DNA of 64,000 bases from CAYNJG01 sp964397295 (GTDB lineage Bacteria; Planctomycetota; Planctomycetia; Pirellulales; Pirellulaceae): NCBI GenBank assembly GCA_964397295.1, contig CAYNJG010000003.1, positions 21,553-85,552 on the forward strand, given 5' to 3'. Position 1 is the stretch's first letter. Each line of letters opens with the position of its first letter. This document shows positions 61,594 to 64,000 of the stretch, piece by piece. The position numbers and the translations under genes are program-made. The notes under the pieces are model-generated. The model did not search any database. It saw nothing but the letters and a program-made list of their open reading frames with translations, and was not told the DNA's origin.

Positions 61594-63570
61594 ATGAATA
61601 CTCTGGCCGCAATTAAGAACCAATTTCACGAAGCGCTAACGAAGTTAGTGGACGAAGACCCTAGTCAATTAGTCGGCATGATTGGCACGGCGCAAGATGC
61701 AAAGTTTGGTGACTATCAAGCCAACTGTGCGATGCCATTGGGCAAGAAACTATCGAAGTCTCCGCGCGATGTTGCAGCAGAGTTGATCGAGCTAGTTGAT
61801 CTCGCGGAGATGTGCGAACAACCAGAAATCGCCGGTCCTGGTTTTATCAACCTCAAACTAAAAACAGATTGGCTTGCCGAGCAGCTTGAATCAATTCGTC
61901 GGGATGAGCGACTGGGTGTTGCGCCAATTGCGACGCCGAAAACGTTTGTTGTCGACTTCTCATCGCCTAACGTAGCCAAGCCGATGCACGTTGGCCACAT
62001 TCGCTCGACCGTTATCGGCGACTCCTTGTGCCGAACGCTTCGATTCCTCGGTCACAATGTTGTTTCCGATAACCACTTGGGCGATTGGGGAACGCAGTTT
62101 GGGATGATCATTTACGGCTATCGAAACTTCATTGACAAAGAAAGCTACGAAGCGAACCCCGTTCAAGAGCTGGGTCGGGTTTATCGTGAAGTCCGCGCAT
62201 TGATGGACTACCACGATGGTGTGGCGATGTTGCCCAAGCAGGAAGCACGACTCGTGGAGCTTCGCACGAAACTAGCGACTGCCGAGCAGCAGCCAGAATC
62301 CGGCGACGCCAAGGCAGACAAGAAGGCTCGAAAAGCGCTCGGCAAACTTCGTGACGAAGTCAAGAAAGTCGAGAAAGACATTGCGGCCTTACAGGCCAAG
62401 TTAGCAACGACTGAAAACGACTCCGCCGCCAAGGCACGTGCAGCGGCTCACAAAGACATCAGCCGTGCGGTCCTGCAAGAAACGGCAAAGCTGCACGCAG
62501 GCGATACGGCGAACCGACAGCTTTGGGAGGACTTTTTACCGCGATGTCGTGAAGAGATTGATCGCATCTACAAGCGGTTGGATGTATCGTTCGACGAAGA
62601 GTTGGGTGAGAGCTTCTATCATGATCGCTTGGCGGATGTCGTCACAAACCTTGAATCAAAGGGACTCGCCAAAGAAAGCGATGGAGCGACGTGCGTGTTC
62701 CTCGAGGGCTACGAAGCACCCATGATTGTGCGAAAGAAGGACGGCGCCTATTTGTATGCGACCACCGACTTGGCCACGATCGAGTATCGCATGGAGCGTT
62801 GGAAGCCTGACGCGATTCTTTACGTTGTCGATTTTCGACAAGGCGAACATTTCAACAAGTTGTTTGACGTTGCCAGGATCTGTGGCCATGAGGATGTCGA
62901 ATTGAAGCACGTCAGTTTTGGCACCGTTTTGGGCGAAGACAACAAGCCACTGAAAACACGTTCGGGCGTGCTCATTTCACTGGATAGCTTGCTCGATGAG
63001 GCCGTGCAACGCGCTCACAAAGTTGTAAGTGAAAATGACGATGCGAAACGCAACGGTGCAGAGCTAGACGAGGATACTCGCAAACGAATCGCCAGTGTGA
63101 TTGGACACGCCGCGATTAAGTATGCGGATCTTTCTCAAAATCGAACCAGTGACTACGTCTTCAGCTACGACAAGATGGTGGCGATGCAAGGCAATACTGC
63201 TACGTATCTGCAATACTCCTATGCCCGAGTACAAAGCATCATCGCGCGCGGGCAGGTGGACATCCAATCGCTGCGAGATGGCGATGCGAAAATCGTCCTA
63301 GCGGCTGCCACGGAAAGGAATCTAGCGATTCAAATTGTTCGGTTTCATGAAGCACTGGACGAAGTGTTGGTCGATTGTCGTCCGAACATGCTCGCCAATT
63401 ATCTCTACCAACTCGCAAAAGCTTACGCTCAATTCTTCGACGAGTGCCCGGTTTTGAAGGCAGAAAATGAGGACGCGAAGAACAGCCGCCTGCTGCTCTG
63501 CGACATCGTTGGGCGAATCATGAAGCGGGGATTGCAGCTGCTCGGCATTCAGACCGTTGACCGCATGTAG
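61594..63570 (+). CDS. argS: Arginyl-tRNA synthetase
   Basis: A 658-residue class I aminoacyl-tRNA synthetase. The signature HVGHIR (in VAKPMHVGHIRSTVIGDSL) is the HIGH equivalent, SDNHLGDWGTQFG follows, and KTRSG takes the KMSKS place, as in most ArgRS. C-terminal DALR anticodon-binding domain: YLQYSYARVQSI and MLANYLYQLAKAYAQFF. The catalytic domain carries an extra charged coiled coil at about 207-285 (ARLVELRTKLATAEQQ ... DEVKKVEKDIAALQAKL). Charging of Arg-tRNA in the cytoplasm. It closes the co-oriented run that starts with cysD. Confidence 0.95.
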   Translation: MNTLAAIKNQFHEALTKLVDEDPSQLVGMIGTAQDAKFGDYQANCAMPLGKKLSKSPRDVAAELIELVDLAEMCEQPEIAGPGFINLKLKTDWLAEQLESIRRDERLGVAPIATPKTFVVDFSSPNVAKPMHVGHIRSTVIGDSLCRTLRFLGHNVVSDNHLGDWGTQFGMIIYGYRNFIDKESYEANPVQELGRVYREVRALMDYHDGVAMLPKQEARLVELRTKLATAEQQPESGDAKADKKARKALGKLRDEVKKVEKDIAALQAKLATTENDSAAKARAAAHKDISRAVLQETAKLHAGDTANRQLWEDFLPRCREEIDRIYKRLDVSFDEELGESFYHDRLADVVTNLESKGLAKESDGATCVFLEGYEAPMIVRKKDGAYLYATTDLATIEYRMERWKPDAILYVVDFRQGEHFNKLFDVARICGHEDVELKHVSFGTVLGEDNKPLKTRSGVLISLDSLLDEAVQRAHKVVSENDDAKRNGAELDEDTRKRIASVIGHAAIKYADLSQNRTSDYVFSYDKMVAMQGNTATYLQYSYARVQSIIARGQVDIQSLRDGDAKIVLAAATERNLAIQIVRFHEALDEVLVDCRPNMLANYLYQLAKAYAQFFDECPVLKAENEDAKNSRLLLCDIVGRIMKRGLQLLGIQTVDRM

Positions 63571-63757
63571 CGCGTGTTTCACTCGCTAAACGGAGCACGA
63601 CTCGAAACATACCGAAATGGCGTTAAAGGCTGCTGATTCTACTGGTTGCGGAGCAGGTGTAAGCTGAGTAGCATGGAGGGTTTGGATAGTATGTCAGTTA
63701 GTGTAATTGTCGGACTTTTCCAACCAACTCAAAGAAGAATTTGAAGAGGGCAACTCG

Positions 63758-64000
63758 ATGCGACGCATCCTCCGTGTGGCCAAATCGGCCGTGGTATTTA
63801 GTTTGGTGTTCATGATGACTGTGGACACTGCAAATGCGTGTCGGCTATTCAGTTGGCTATTCGCTCATCGCGGCGCCTGCTGCGCGTCATCGGCTCCTTC
63901 GATGGGTGTTTCCCTCACCTCTTCATACAGCGCTCCTGTTAGCTACGCTCCACCTGTGATTTTGGATGCTCCTATCATGGCAGCTCCACTGGTCGAGTCA
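63758..64000 (+). CDS. N-terminus of an exported Ala/Pro/Ser-rich protein, cut by the window edge
   Basis: An open frame from ATG 63758 (GAAGAGGG at 63743-63750) runs 81 codons to the edge. It starts with a signal peptide (MRRILRVAKSAVVFSLVFMM then TVDTANA) and continues Cys-containing (ACRLFSWLFAHRGACCASS), then Ser/Pro/Ala-rich (SYSAPVSYAPPVILDAP). The composition suits an exported wall or surface protein. The rest is outside the window, so no family call is possible. Confidence 0.7.
   Translation, partial: MRRILRVAKSAVVFSLVFMMTVDTANACRLFSWLFAHRGACCASSAPSMGVSLTSSYSAPVSYAPPVILDAPIMAAPLVES

Overview
The window reads as chromosomal DNA of a planctomycete, most likely of the Pirellulaceae/Pirellulales. 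This rests on family content, not on a database search. It holds two prepilin-like DUF1559 proteins, a DUF1549 + DUF1501 + heme-binding dehydrogenase cluster, and an ECF sigma factor directly followed by a Ser/Thr kinase. It also holds surface proteins with LEPR-like N-terminal motifs, dockerin-like C-termini or a PEP-CTERM tail, and a very Cys-rich lipoprotein. Genes are densely packed on both strands. I see no rRNA, tRNA, CRISPR array, insertion sequence, integrase or phage gene.

Layout. 1-8.6 kb: a truncated gene at the left edge, a HEAT-repeat membrane protein, a lipoate-ligase-like protein, a secreted WD40 protein, a 1527-residue SdrD-like surface protein and a 58-residue charged protein. 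8.6-21 kb: a CopD-like membrane protein, a CCA/poly(A) nucleotidyltransferase, a DUF1559 prepilin with a hairpin-rich leader and a strong terminator, rhodanese, an S41 protease, a PspA-like protein, a secreted hydrolase, a subtilase with dockerin-like tail, an AAA ATPase and an APC permease. 21-34 kb: ECF sigma factor and Ser/Thr kinase, a DUF3592 protein, then a three-gene exported cluster (DUF1549, Tat-exported DUF1501, large cytochrome c dehydrogenase). 34-45 kb: zinc-ribbon membrane protein, secreted unknown, dihydroorotase, PEP-CTERM protein, beta-CASP nuclease, PhoD-like phosphatase, second DUF1559 prepilin with a lipoprotein, and a sugar-nucleotide epimerase.

45-48 kb is a minus-strand fatty-acid-type operon: FabZ-like dehydratase, long acyl carrier protein, a second hot-dog protein lacking the usual catalytic His, and FabF. 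48-54.4 kb has PtsI, a small secreted protein, a Wzz-like chain-length protein, the Cys-rich lipoprotein and RsmG. 54.5-63.6 kb has a ZIP transporter and then a co-oriented run: cysD, cysNC, an acyl-adenylate-forming enzyme, a small membrane protein, purN, an ACT protein and argS. The right edge cuts a secreted Ala/Pro-rich protein.

Most genes are housekeeping or typical planctomycete envelope functions. The most unusual signals are these: covarying cysteine pairs in alternate repeats of the giant surface protein; the specialised fatty-acid operon with a His-less dehydratase and a long ACP; an acyl-adenylating enzyme tightly coupled to sulfate activation; the Cys-rich lipoprotein; and several strong inverted repeats placed directly at gene starts. 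I did not find a clear-cut new defence or mobile system.
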